Below are positions 8,042 through 16,086 of a DNA stretch of 64,000 bases, piece after piece. The first letter of the stretch is position 1, and every line of letters begins with the position of its first letter. The translations under genes and the position numbers were made by a program. The notes under the pieces were generated by a model. That model had not been told where the DNA came from. It made no database searches and was given only the letters and a program-made list of their open reading frames with translations. Source of the stretch: an uncultured Schumannella sp. (GTDB lineage: Bacteria; Actinomycetota; Actinomycetes; Actinomycetales; Microbacteriaceae); the NCBI RefSeq assembly GCF_905479755.1, contig NZ_CAJQNT010000007.1:1-64000 (forward strand), read 5' to 3'.

Positions 8042-9313
8042 GTGAACGAGAACGTTCGGGCCGTCTACGAGATCGAGACGGCGCTGCCTCTGGAACAGGT
8101 GGCGGCCGTGATGGCATCCGAGCAGTCCTCGGGAACCTTCGTCGCGATCGCGCGCGAAACCGCCGAGCTGAAGGCCCGTCATGCGGCCCAGGTGGCCGAG
8201 GTCGTCGAGCTGCCGCCGTCTGGTCGCCCGCCGCTGCCGGGAGCGTCCGGCGATTGGAGCGCCGCGCGCCGCGCGCGTGTCACGATCGACTTCCCGCTGC
8301 GCAACTTCGGCCCCTCCATCCCGAACCTGCTGGCGGCCGTTGCCGGCAACCTCTACGAGATCCGCGAGGCGGGTGCGCTCAAGCTCATCGACCTCGAGCT
8401 ACCCGACGCGTTCGCCCAGGCCTACCCGGGGCCCGCCTTCGGCGTCGCCGGCACGCGCCGTCTCGCCCAGCGCGCCACCGGACCGGTGATCGGGACCATC
8501 GTCAAGCCGAGCGTGGGGCTCAGCGGCGAGCAGCTCGCCCAGTTGGTCACTGAGCTCGCCGAGGCGGGCATTGACTTCATCAAAGACGACGAGCTGCAGG
8601 GAGACCCCGAGCATCTGCCCTTCGCCGAGAGGGTGCACGTCGTCATGGATGCGCTGCACCGCGTCGCCGACCGCACCGGCAAGCTCCCGATGTACGCCTT
8701 CAACCTGACCGGTGAGATCGACGATCTCAAGCGTCGCCACGACCTGGTGCGCGACGCGGGCGGCACCTGCGTGATGGCGGTGATTCCGTCCATCGGACTC
8801 GCCGGGCTTGCCCACCTGCGACGACACAGCGAGCTCCCGATTCACGGCCATCGCGCGGGCTTCGGCGGCTACTCCCGCTCGCCGCAAACCGGCATCGGCT
8901 TCCGTGCCTTTCAGGCTCTCGCCCGGCTCGCGGGGGCGGACCACCTGCACACTAATGGGGTGGCGAATAAGTTCTACGAGTCCGACAGCGAGGTCCTCGA
9001 CTCCATCCGCGCGGTCCGCGCGCCGCTGCTCGGCGGCTACGAGATGCTGCCGGTGCTCTCGTCCGGCCAGTCGGCGGGGCTGGCCCACGCGACCTATGCC
9101 GCCACGGGAACCGATGACCTGCTCGTGCTGGCCGGCGGCGGAATCCACGGCCACCCCGATGGATCCGGTGCCGGCGTGCGCGCCATGCGCGAGGCGTGGG
9201 ACGCTGCGCTCTCGGGAGAGCCGCTGGATTCGCGCGCCGCGATCGTACCCGAGCTCGCAGCGGCCGTCGCGACCTTCGGCCGGCTCGACGCGGCGGTGAG
9301 CGAGGCCGACTGA
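8042..9313 (+). CDS. RuBisCO-like protein (form IV), candidate 3-oxo-acid-sugar decarboxylase/transcarboxylase
   Basis: 423 residues, a RuBisCO large-subunit superfamily member without a small subunit or Calvin-cycle neighbours. The metal-carbamate site is intact (K181-D182-D183-E184 in FIKDDE), and the loop GTIVKPSVGLS keeps K155 but not the second Lys of true RuBisCO (KPK). Also visible are HGHRAGFGGYSRSP and LAGGGIHGHPDG (phosphate-binding glycine loop). A carbamylated, metal-dependent RuBisCO-like protein next to a DUF1537 kinase is the arrangement known for D-apiose/isoapionate catabolism, where kinase (OiaK) and RuBisCO-like protein (OiaX) phosphorylate then decarboxylate 3-oxo-isoapionate. 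The accompanying genes here differ, so the substrate is open. GTG start at 8042 with AAAGGA upstream. Its stop overlaps the kinase ATG (TGATG). Confidence 0.85.
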   Translation: MNENVRAVYEIETALPLEQVAAVMASEQSSGTFVAIARETAELKARHAAQVAEVVELPPSGRPPLPGASGDWSAARRARVTIDFPLRNFGPSIPNLLAAVAGNLYEIREAGALKLIDLELPDAFAQAYPGPAFGVAGTRRLAQRATGPVIGTIVKPSVGLSGEQLAQLVTELAEAGIDFIKDDELQGDPEHLPFAERVHVVMDALHRVADRTGKLPMYAFNLTGEIDDLKRRHDLVRDAGGTCVMAVIPSIGLAGLAHLRRHSELPIHGHRAGFGGYSRSPQTGIGFRAFQALARLAGADHLHTNGVANKFYESDSEVLDSIRAVRAPLLGGYEMLPVLSSGQSAGLAHATYAATGTDDLLVLAGGGIHGHPDGSGAGVRAMREAWDAALSGEPLDSRAAIVPELAAAVATFGRLDAAVSEAD

Positions 9314-10548
9314 TGCCACGATTCGGGTTCTATGGCGACGACTTCACCGGCTCGGTGGATTCCTTGCTGCAGTTCCGACGCGCGGGACTCGATGGGGTGC
9401 TGGTCACCGACCCCGACGCCGCGCTGCCCGACCCGATCCCCGACGTTGTGGGGATCGCCGGAATCGCCCGGTCTCTTCCGACCGGGTCGATCGACGCCGA
9501 GGTGCGGAGCCCGCTGGAGCGGCTCCGCAACCTCGGCGCTGACGTCGTGCAGTACAAGGCCTGCTCCACGGCCGACTCCTCCGCGACGGTCGGAAGCCGC
9601 GGCCGCGTCGTGGAGATCGGGCGCGAAGTCTTCGGCGCCCATCCGGTGCCCGTGTCGTTCGCGCAGCCCGACTTCGGGCGCTACACCGTGTTCGCGCACC
9701 ACTTCGCCCGCGACGGCGACGAGATCTTCCGGCTCGATCGTCAGCCGACGATGCGAAACCACCCCGTGACGCCCGCCACCGAATCCGACCTGCGCGTGCA
9801 TCTGCGTGCGCAGACCGAGCTGCCGATCGGCGCCGTGAGCTGGACCGACTACGACGACCCGGCCGCGCTGTCCGCGGCGCTCGCGGGCGAGCTGGCCGCG
9901 GTCGTCCTCGATGCCTTGACGGATGCGCACCTGGACCAGGTGGCGGAGGCGATTCTCGCCGCGGGCGATGCGCCGCGCTTCGTTCTCGGCTCCGGTGGAA
10001 TCAGCGGCGCGCTCGGACGCGCCGCCCCCGTCGAGAAGCGCCTGCCCGCGCTGCCGACGACCGTGTCGCCCTCGCCCGACCCTGTGCTCGTCCTCAGCGG
10101 CAGTGCCTCGACTCGAACGCGACTCCAGCTCGAGGTCACGGGCTGGCCGGTGCTGGATCTGTTCGCGGACGACGTGGAGGCGCGCGCCACCGCGGTGCTG
10201 CGCGACGGCGGTGATGTCATCGTCAGTTCCACGCTCGACCCGCAACGCCAGGTCGCCAGTAGCGAGGTCGAGAGACGGCTCGCCACCGTCGGCGATTCCT
10301 GCCTGCGCTCCGCGCGCGTCGGCCGGATGGTCGTCTGCGGCGGAGACACCTCGAGCAACGTGCTGCGGCGACTTGGCGTCACGCGGCTGGCGATTCTCGC
10401 CCAGCCCTGGGGGAATGCACCTCTCCTTCGCGGCGGCAGCGATGAGGCGCACCTCGACGGACTCGAACTCGTCCTCAAGGGCGGGCAGGTCGGACACCCC
10501 GAACTGCTCGCCGACGTCAAGACCGGAACTCCGCTCGCCGCGGCCTGA
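9313..10548 (+). CDS. DUF1537 four-carbon/acid-sugar kinase family protein
   Basis: 411 residues of the two-part DUF1537 kinase fold. The N-terminal domain begins FGFYGDDFTGSVDSLL (DDxTGs substrate loop). The C-terminal nucleotide-binding domain starts near 245 (VLVLSGSAS) and has CGGDTSSNVLRRLGV near 345. Family members phosphorylate aldonic or keto acid sugars (threonate, erythronate, 3-oxo-tetronate, 3-oxo-isoapionate). The ATG at 9313 overlaps the RuBisCO-like stop by one base, so the two are translationally coupled and very likely consecutive in a pathway, with kinase product feeding the RuBisCO-like enzyme. Confidence 0.85.
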   Translation: MPRFGFYGDDFTGSVDSLLQFRRAGLDGVLVTDPDAALPDPIPDVVGIAGIARSLPTGSIDAEVRSPLERLRNLGADVVQYKACSTADSSATVGSRGRVVEIGREVFGAHPVPVSFAQPDFGRYTVFAHHFARDGDEIFRLDRQPTMRNHPVTPATESDLRVHLRAQTELPIGAVSWTDYDDPAALSAALAGELAAVVLDALTDAHLDQVAEAILAAGDAPRFVLGSGGISGALGRAAPVEKRLPALPTTVSPSPDPVLVLSGSASTRTRLQLEVTGWPVLDLFADDVEARATAVLRDGGDVIVSSTLDPQRQVASSEVERRLATVGDSCLRSARVGRMVVCGGDTSSNVLRRLGVTRLAILAQPWGNAPLLRGGSDEAHLDGLELVLKGGQVGHPELLADVKTGTPLAAA

Positions 10549-10561
10549 CCCAGAAAGCACC

Positions 10562-12556
10562 ATGCTCACCGACACCAGCGTCAGTCCCCACGCCGTGATG
10601 ACCTCGCTCCCCGCCGGGGCCGCGACCATCGCGGGCGACAGCGCACTTGCCCTGCTGCGGGCGCGCGGCCTCGCTACCACGATCCCCACCATGGGCGACA
10701 TCCTCTTCGACGCGGAACGCGGGCACGCCTACGAGAATTTCCGGGTCGCCTCCGGCGACCGCGAGGGAACGCACGTCGGTGCCGGATTTGTTGACGGGGA
10801 CTTCTACAAGTGGCTCGAGGCCGCCAGCGTCGCCGCGTCGCTGGATCCAGACAGCCCGCTCGCCGAATCGCTTCGCGTCGCCGCGGAAGCGATCGCGGAA
10901 GCCCAGGAGGCCGACGGATACCTCCAGACCAAGACCCGGATCGCGCAGTCCGAAGGCATCGACCGGGCTCGCTTCGAGCGACCGATGGACTTCGAGACCT
11001 ACAACACCGGTCACCTGATGACACTCGCGGCCATCCACTACCGCGTTCACGGCGACGACAGCTTCCTGCGAATCGCGCGCCGGGTAGCCGACTACCTGAT
11101 CCGCGTGGCCGACGAGAACCCGGAGTGGCTCTCGCACTGCAACATCTGTCCCGCCCACTACATGGGCGCGGTCGAGCTGTATCGCACGACCCGCGAGGAG
11201 AAGTACCTGCGCCTGGCGGGTCGGCTGCTCGACCTGCACGGCGGCAAGGGGGCCGACGGCACGGATGACAACCAGGACGTGATCCCGGTCCGCGAGCAGC
11301 GGCAAGCGGTCGGCCACGCCGTCCGGGCGAACTACCTGTACGCCGGAATGGCCGACTACGCACTGGAAACCGGCGATCCGGAGATCCGGACCGCGCTCGA
11401 CAGCATCTGGAACGATCTGGTCGGTTCGAAGCTTGCCGTCACCGGCGGCGTCGGTGCCCTCTACGACGGGGCCTCGCCCGATGCGGGGCTCAACTACTGG
11501 ACCATCACGCGCACCCACCAGGCCTACGGTCGCCCGTACCAGCTGCCGATGGTGACCGCTTACAACGAGTCGTGCGCCTCGCTCGGCTTCGTGTTCTGGG
11601 CCTGGCGGATGCTCGCTCTGACGGGGGACTCGCGTTACGCGGACGAAATCGAGCGGGTCCTCTTCAACGCGCTTCCGGCGATGATCGGCACCGATGCCGA
11701 GACGTACTTCTACACCAACCCGCTGCGTCAGGTGCGCGATCTGCCGTTCCCGATGCGCCGTCCGGGCGACCCCGCGGGATCGCAACCGCCGCCCTCCCAC
11801 GAACGGCACCGGCAGGCCTTCATGAAGGGCAGCTTCTGCTGCCCGCCGAACATCGCGCGGGTGCTCGCCGAGCTGCCCTACTACGGCTACTCCGAGGACG
11901 GGCGCGATGTCTGGGTGCACCAGTTCGTGCCCGGCAGCGCCCGCGTGCGAATCGGCGGGGTCGCCGCGACGCTCGAGCAGGCGACGTCCTACCCCGCCGA
12001 GGGGACCGTCACGATTCGCGTGCGCAGCGACGCCCCGGCGCGGGGCGCACTTCGCGTCCGCATCCCCGGCTGGGCGGGGCGCGCGCGCGTCACGGTCGCC
12101 GGCGAGGAGGTGTCGCGCGTGGAGAGCGGATACGCCGTGATCGAGCGCGAGTGGAGCGACGACGTCGTCTCCATCGAGTTCGACATCGCCCCGCGCCTGC
12201 TGGCCGCGCATCCGCTGGTTGAAGAAGCCACCGGGCAGGTCTGCGTCGTGCGCGGGCCGGTCGTCTACGCGCTCGAGTCCGCTGACCTCCCGGCGCACGT
12301 CAGTGTCACCTCGGTGGCCCTGCCGCACGATGTCGAGTGGACCCTCGAAGGCGGCGAGGGGGAGTTCGCGGGTCACACGATGCTGCGGGGGACCGCGGCG
12401 CAGCTTCCCGTGCCCGCGCCGACGCCCGACGTTTCGCTGTACGCCGAGTTCGACGCCACCGAGCCGAGTCCGCTCGAGGTCCGACTGGTGCCCTACGCCA
12501 TGTGGGGCAACCGGGGCCCCGGCGAGATGACCGTCTGGATGCCCGTCCTGCGCTGA
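10562..12556 (+). CDS. GH127-family glycoside hydrolase (beta-L-arabinofuranosidase-like)
   Basis: 664 residues. An (alpha/alpha)6-barrel (~20-440) is followed by beta-sandwich domains. The zinc-thiolate catalytic set of GH127 is visible: E336-S-C338 in YNESCASLG and the vicinal pair C426-C427 in SFCCPPN, matching the Glu/Cys/Cys-Cys arrangement of the characterised beta-L-arabinofuranosidase HypBA1. There is no signal peptide, so it acts in the cytoplasm on an imported oligosaccharide or glycoside. GH127 also contains an enzyme that releases the branched acid sugar aceric acid from rhamnogalacturonan II. That is suggestive beside a RuBisCO-like/DUF1537 pair, but the substrate is not determined. 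It lies 13 bp after the kinase in the same operon; ATG 10562. Confidence 0.88.
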   Translation: MLTDTSVSPHAVMTSLPAGAATIAGDSALALLRARGLATTIPTMGDILFDAERGHAYENFRVASGDREGTHVGAGFVDGDFYKWLEAASVAASLDPDSPLAESLRVAAEAIAEAQEADGYLQTKTRIAQSEGIDRARFERPMDFETYNTGHLMTLAAIHYRVHGDDSFLRIARRVADYLIRVADENPEWLSHCNICPAHYMGAVELYRTTREEKYLRLAGRLLDLHGGKGADGTDDNQDVIPVREQRQAVGHAVRANYLYAGMADYALETGDPEIRTALDSIWNDLVGSKLAVTGGVGALYDGASPDAGLNYWTITRTHQAYGRPYQLPMVTAYNESCASLGFVFWAWRMLALTGDSRYADEIERVLFNALPAMIGTDAETYFYTNPLRQVRDLPFPMRRPGDPAGSQPPPSHERHRQAFMKGSFCCPPNIARVLAELPYYGYSEDGRDVWVHQFVPGSARVRIGGVAATLEQATSYPAEGTVTIRVRSDAPARGALRVRIPGWAGRARVTVAGEEVSRVESGYAVIEREWSDDVVSIEFDIAPRLLAAHPLVEEATGQVCVVRGPVVYALESADLPAHVSVTSVALPHDVEWTLEGGEGEFAGHTMLRGTAAQLPVPAPTPDVSLYAEFDATEPSPLEVRLVPYAMWGNRGPGEMTVWMPVLR

Positions 12557-12586
12557 GCGGGACGCAACGAGAAGAGAGACGCACAC

Positions 12587-13237
12587 ATGACCCGCATCGC
12601 CATGATCCACACCGGAGCCGTTGTCATTCCGACGTTCTCCGCGCTCGCCACCGAGCACCTCCCCGGCGTCGAGGTCCAGCACCTCCTCGATTCGACGATC
12701 GTCGGCGATCTGGGCGGCGGCGCCGACCATGACCAGATCGCCCAACGGCTCTCGGCGCTCGGCCGGGCGGCCAAGGCTTCCGGGGCCGACGCGGTCGTCT
12801 TCACCTGTTCCTCGATCTCGGGCTACGCGTCCGAGGTCGCCGACGCGGTCGGATTGCCGGTGCTGCGCATCGATGAGGCGATGGCGGATGACGCGGTCGC
12901 CGCCGGTGCGAGGATCGGCGTCGTGGCCACCCTCGAGACCACGCTGCGGCCGACCGCCGCGCTGCTGCGGGAGCGAGCCGACCTCGCCCGACGCGAGGTG
13001 GAGCTGGTCGAGGTCGTGGTGACTGGTGCATTCGACGCGGTGGTCGCGGGCGATCGTGCCCGACACGACGAACTAGTCGGCGCGTCGCTCGTCGAACTCG
13101 CCGCGCGCACCGACGTGATCGTGCTCGCCCAGGCGTCGATGGCATCCGCCGCCGCGAGCGTCGACGTGGCGGTTCCCGTGCTCACGAGTCCCGAACGGGG
13201 TGTTCGTCGCGTCGCGGACGCGGTCCGTGCTCGATAA
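12587..13237 (+). CDS. Asp/Glu/hydantoin racemase-superfamily protein, one catalytic Cys missing
   Basis: 216 residues with the two-domain Asp/Glu racemase fold. The first catalytic Cys is present (VFTCSSI, C74). The equivalent second position reads VLAQASMAS with Ala, so a two-base racemisation is unlikely; single-Cys members include maleate isomerase- and arylmalonate decarboxylase-like enzymes. It starts 30 bp after GH127 with a weak GAGAGA site, in the same operon. An isomerase, decarboxylase or hydrolase step on a small dicarboxylate or branched acid is plausible but unproven. Confidence 0.75.
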   Translation: MTRIAMIHTGAVVIPTFSALATEHLPGVEVQHLLDSTIVGDLGGGADHDQIAQRLSALGRAAKASGADAVVFTCSSISGYASEVADAVGLPVLRIDEAMADDAVAAGARIGVVATLETTLRPTAALLRERADLARREVELVEVVVTGAFDAVVAGDRARHDELVGASLVELAARTDVIVLAQASMASAAASVDVAVPVLTSPERGVRRVADAVRAR

Positions 13238-13245
13238 TCGCTGAT

Positions 13246-14214
13246 GTGAATGATCGAATCTCGGGTGCCCCCGGCGGCAAGATGGCGCTGCTCGTCAAAG
13301 CCGCTCGGATGTACCACGAGGAGGGCATCCTGCAGCCGGAGATCGCGGATCGGCTCGGGGTGTCGCAATCCCGGGTCTCTCGGCTGCTGAAGGAGGCCCA
13401 GCGGCTCGGCGTGGTGCGCACGGTCGTCATCTCGCCACCGGGGTTGCACGTCGAACTCGAACGGGCGGTTCGTGAGCATCTTCGGCTGCGCGACGTCGTC
13501 GTTGCCGAGTCAGCCTCGGATGATGATGCGGTCGTGCTGTCGGCGATCGGTGCGGCGGCGGCGGCGTACCTCGAGGAGACGGTGCGTTCGCACGAGCGCA
13601 TTGGGATCTCGTCACGCTCGGCTTCGCTGATGGCCGTGGTCGAGACGCTGTCGCCGACAACCGGCCGGGCCGAGACGGTCGTGCAGACTCTCGGAGCCGT
13701 CGGAAACCCGGCGATGCGGGCCCAGGCAACGCGTCTCGCCGATCGCCTCGCCGAGCTGACGGGCGCCGCAGCGATCTACCTTCCCTCACCCGGCGTCGTC
13801 ACGAGCGGGGTGGTGCGTGACGGTCTGCTCTCGGATCCCGCGCTGGCTGAGGCTGTCGACGCGTGGGGGGAGCTGACCCTGCTGCTCACCGGAATCGGCG
13901 CGCTGCGATCTTCGCCGATGCGCACCTCGTGGGGAAGTGCCATCTCGAACGACGATCTGGCGCGCCTGGATGGGCTTCACGCCGTGGGTGACGTCTGTTT
14001 GAACTTCTTCGATGCCGACGGCAATGTGGTCGACGGCGGGCTGCGTGACCGCGTCGTCGGGATCGGCCCCGAACAACTTCGCGCGGTGCCCCGGCGCGTC
14101 GGGGTGGCGGGTGGCGGGCTCAAGGACGACGCGATCCGTGCGGCGGCGATCGGGGGCTGGATCGATGTCCTGATCACCGACCAGCACACCGCCCGTCGAC
14201 TCCTGGAGCTCTAG
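13246..14214 (+). CDS. SorC/DeoR-type sugar-binding transcriptional regulator
   Basis: 322 residues. The N-terminal helix-turn-helix (~14-60; ILQPEIADRLGVSQSRVSRLLKEA) precedes a SorC-family sugar-phosphate-binding domain (NagB-like; GISSRSASLM, LTGIGAL, GDVCLNFFDADG, VAGGGLKDDAIRAA). These proteins sense a phosphorylated pathway sugar and control the adjacent operon. The GTG start at 13246 is only 8 bp after the previous stop, and GATAAT (13233-13238) lies the right distance upstream for a leaderless transcript, so it may have its own promoter as well as reading through from the operon. Confidence 0.88.
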   Translation: MNDRISGAPGGKMALLVKAARMYHEEGILQPEIADRLGVSQSRVSRLLKEAQRLGVVRTVVISPPGLHVELERAVREHLRLRDVVVAESASDDDAVVLSAIGAAAAAYLEETVRSHERIGISSRSASLMAVVETLSPTTGRAETVVQTLGAVGNPAMRAQATRLADRLAELTGAAAIYLPSPGVVTSGVVRDGLLSDPALAEAVDAWGELTLLLTGIGALRSSPMRTSWGSAISNDDLARLDGLHAVGDVCLNFFDADGNVVDGGLRDRVVGIGPEQLRAVPRRVGVAGGGLKDDAIRAAAIGGWIDVLITDQHTARRLLEL

Positions 14215-14331
14215 CGCGGGATGCGGGCGCGCGGCGCGTTGCGCGTCCACTAAACTCGGTACCGCCGCGCCCGCCATCGCCGAGGCGCACTCTTGCGGCC
14301 ATCGGGCCGCCGAACCCCGAGGAACGACCAC

Positions 14332-15924
14332 GTGGCCAAGCCGATCGTCCTGATCGCCGAAGAACTTTCTCCCGCAACCGTCGAGGCCCTGGGCCCCGAT
14401 TTCGAGATCCGCTCCGTCGACGGCACCGACCGTCCGGCGCTGCTCTCGGCGCTCGCCGAGGCGCACGCGATCCTGATCCGCTCGGCGACCCAGGTCGACG
14501 CCGAGGCGATCGCGGCCGCACCGCGTCTCAAGGTGGTCGCCCGCGCCGGCGTCGGGCTCGACAACGTCGACATCAAGGCGGCGACCGAGGCGGGCGTCAT
14601 GGTCGTGAACGCGCCGACGTCGAACATCATCAGCGCCGCCGAGCTCACGGTCGGTCACATCCTGAGCCTTGCCCGCCACATCCCGGCCGCGCACGCGAGC
14701 CTGGCCGCGGGGGAGTGGAAGCGCTCCAAGTACACGGGCACCGAGCTCTACGAGAAGACGGTCGGCATCATCGGCCTCGGCCGGATCGGCGCGCTGATCG
14801 CCGCCCGTCTCCAGGCCTTCGGTGTCGAGATCGTCGCCTACGACCCCTACGTCACGGCCGCGCGCGCGCAGCAGCTGGGGGTGCGCCTGGTCGAGCTCGA
14901 TGAGCTCATCTCGATGGCCGACTTCGTCACGATCCACATGCCGAAGACGCCGGAGACCACCGGCATGATCGGTGAGGCGCAGCTCAAGGCGATGAAGCCG
15001 ACGGCCTACGTCGTCAACGTCGCGCGCGGCGGCCTGATTGATGAGGCCGCGCTCGCGCAGGCGCTGCGCGACGGTGAGATCGCGGGGGCCGGCATCGACG
15101 TGTTCACGAGCGAGCCGCCGACCGACGACCTGCTCACGAGCGCCCCGAACATCGTCGTCACCCCGCACCTGGGCGCCTCGACCGCCGAGGCGCAGGAGAA
15201 GGCCGGCGTCTCGGTCGCCAAGAGCGTGCGGCTGGCGCTGAGCGGCGAGCTTGTTCCGGATGCGGTCAACGTCGCCGGCGGTGTCATCGACCCGCTCGTG
15301 CGCCCGGGCATCCCTCTGATGGAGAAGCTCGGTCAGGTCTTCGCGGGCCTCGCCGACGACCCGCTCGCCTCGATCGACGTCGAGGTTCGTGGCGAGATCG
15401 CGGAGCTCGAGGTCGGCGTGCTCAAGCTCGCCGCGCTCAAGGGTGTCTTCACCAACGCCGTCACGGAGCATGTCAGCTACGTCAACGCGCCGCTGCTGGC
15501 CGAGCAGCGCGGGATCGCCGTGCGGCTCATCACCGACGCCGTGAGCGAGGAGTACCGCAATGTGCTCACGATTCGCGGCGCGACGAGTGATGGCACGCAG
15601 CTCTCGGTGAGCGGGACGCTCACCGGCACGAAGCAGATCGAGAAGATCGTCGAGATCAACGGCTACGACGTCGAGGTTCCGCTCGCCGAGCACTTCGTCG
15701 TGATGCTCTACACCGACCGGCCGGGAATCGTGGCGGTCTACGGGCAGCAGTTCGGCGACGCGGGCATCAACATCGCCGGCATGCAGATCGCGCGCCACCG
15801 CGCGGGCGGTCAGGCGCTGAGCGTGTTGACGATTGATTCCCCGGCCCCGGAGGGGCTCTTGGAGTCGGTGCGCGAGGCCATCGACGCGACGCTCCTGCGC
15901 GAGATCGACGTCGTCGCCGACTGA
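14332..15924 (+). CDS. serA: D-3-phosphoglycerate dehydrogenase
   Basis: 530 residues, the long actinobacterial form. It commits 3-phosphoglycerate to serine synthesis with NAD+. The substrate-binding domain is followed by the Rossmann motif GLGRIG near 145-150 and the catalytic Arg/Glu/His set (VNVARGGLID, DVFTSEPP, TPHLGASTAEAQ). An intervening (ASB) domain and C-terminal ACT domain (DRPGIVAVYGQQFGDAGINI, ~455-530) carry serine feedback. GTG 14332 has GAGGA seven bases upstream; the in-frame extension upstream is not part of the family. A TAAACT -10 lies at 14251-14256 and the ~75-nt leader contains a strong hairpin (GCGGCC ATC GGGCCGC, about 14295-14310). Confidence 0.95.
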   Translation: MAKPIVLIAEELSPATVEALGPDFEIRSVDGTDRPALLSALAEAHAILIRSATQVDAEAIAAAPRLKVVARAGVGLDNVDIKAATEAGVMVVNAPTSNIISAAELTVGHILSLARHIPAAHASLAAGEWKRSKYTGTELYEKTVGIIGLGRIGALIAARLQAFGVEIVAYDPYVTAARAQQLGVRLVELDELISMADFVTIHMPKTPETTGMIGEAQLKAMKPTAYVVNVARGGLIDEAALAQALRDGEIAGAGIDVFTSEPPTDDLLTSAPNIVVTPHLGASTAEAQEKAGVSVAKSVRLALSGELVPDAVNVAGGVIDPLVRPGIPLMEKLGQVFAGLADDPLASIDVEVRGEIAELEVGVLKLAALKGVFTNAVTEHVSYVNAPLLAEQRGIAVRLITDAVSEEYRNVLTIRGATSDGTQLSVSGTLTGTKQIEKIVEINGYDVEVPLAEHFVVMLYTDRPGIVAVYGQQFGDAGINIAGMQIARHRAGGQALSVLTIDSPAPEGLLESVREAIDATLLREIDVVAD

Positions 15925-15979
15925 GGTGGGGGGTCGTCGCGCGCCCGGTGTTCCCCCTCGGGGTGAACAGGTCTGTCGA

Positions 15980-16008
15980 TTGTGACGAATTCTCTGGTGG
16001 GTTAGCGT
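15980..16008 (+). promoter_or_regulatory. Predicted housekeeping promoter for the surface protein gene
   Basis: TTGTGA (15980-15985), a 17-bp spacer and TAGCGT (16003-16008) make a good actinobacterial sigma-70-type promoter about 80 bp before the ATG at 16087. A GGAGG ribosome site follows close to the start codon. Confidence 0.6.
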
Positions 16009-16086
16009 GAGCTGACCCGAGCAGTCCTCAACCCGATTTCGCGGCTGCTCGCGGTGCTCTCGTCACCCTTCCCCCGGAGGATTCCG

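Noticed and set aside
8042-9313. True RuBisCO (CO2 fixation).
   Set aside because: Second Lys of KPK is absent, no small subunit or phosphoribulokinase in view, and the neighbours are sugar-acid catabolic.
13786-15798. A 670-codon minus-strand frame opposite serA.
   Set aside because: serA is unmistakable on the plus strand; the reverse frame has no motifs or ribosome site.
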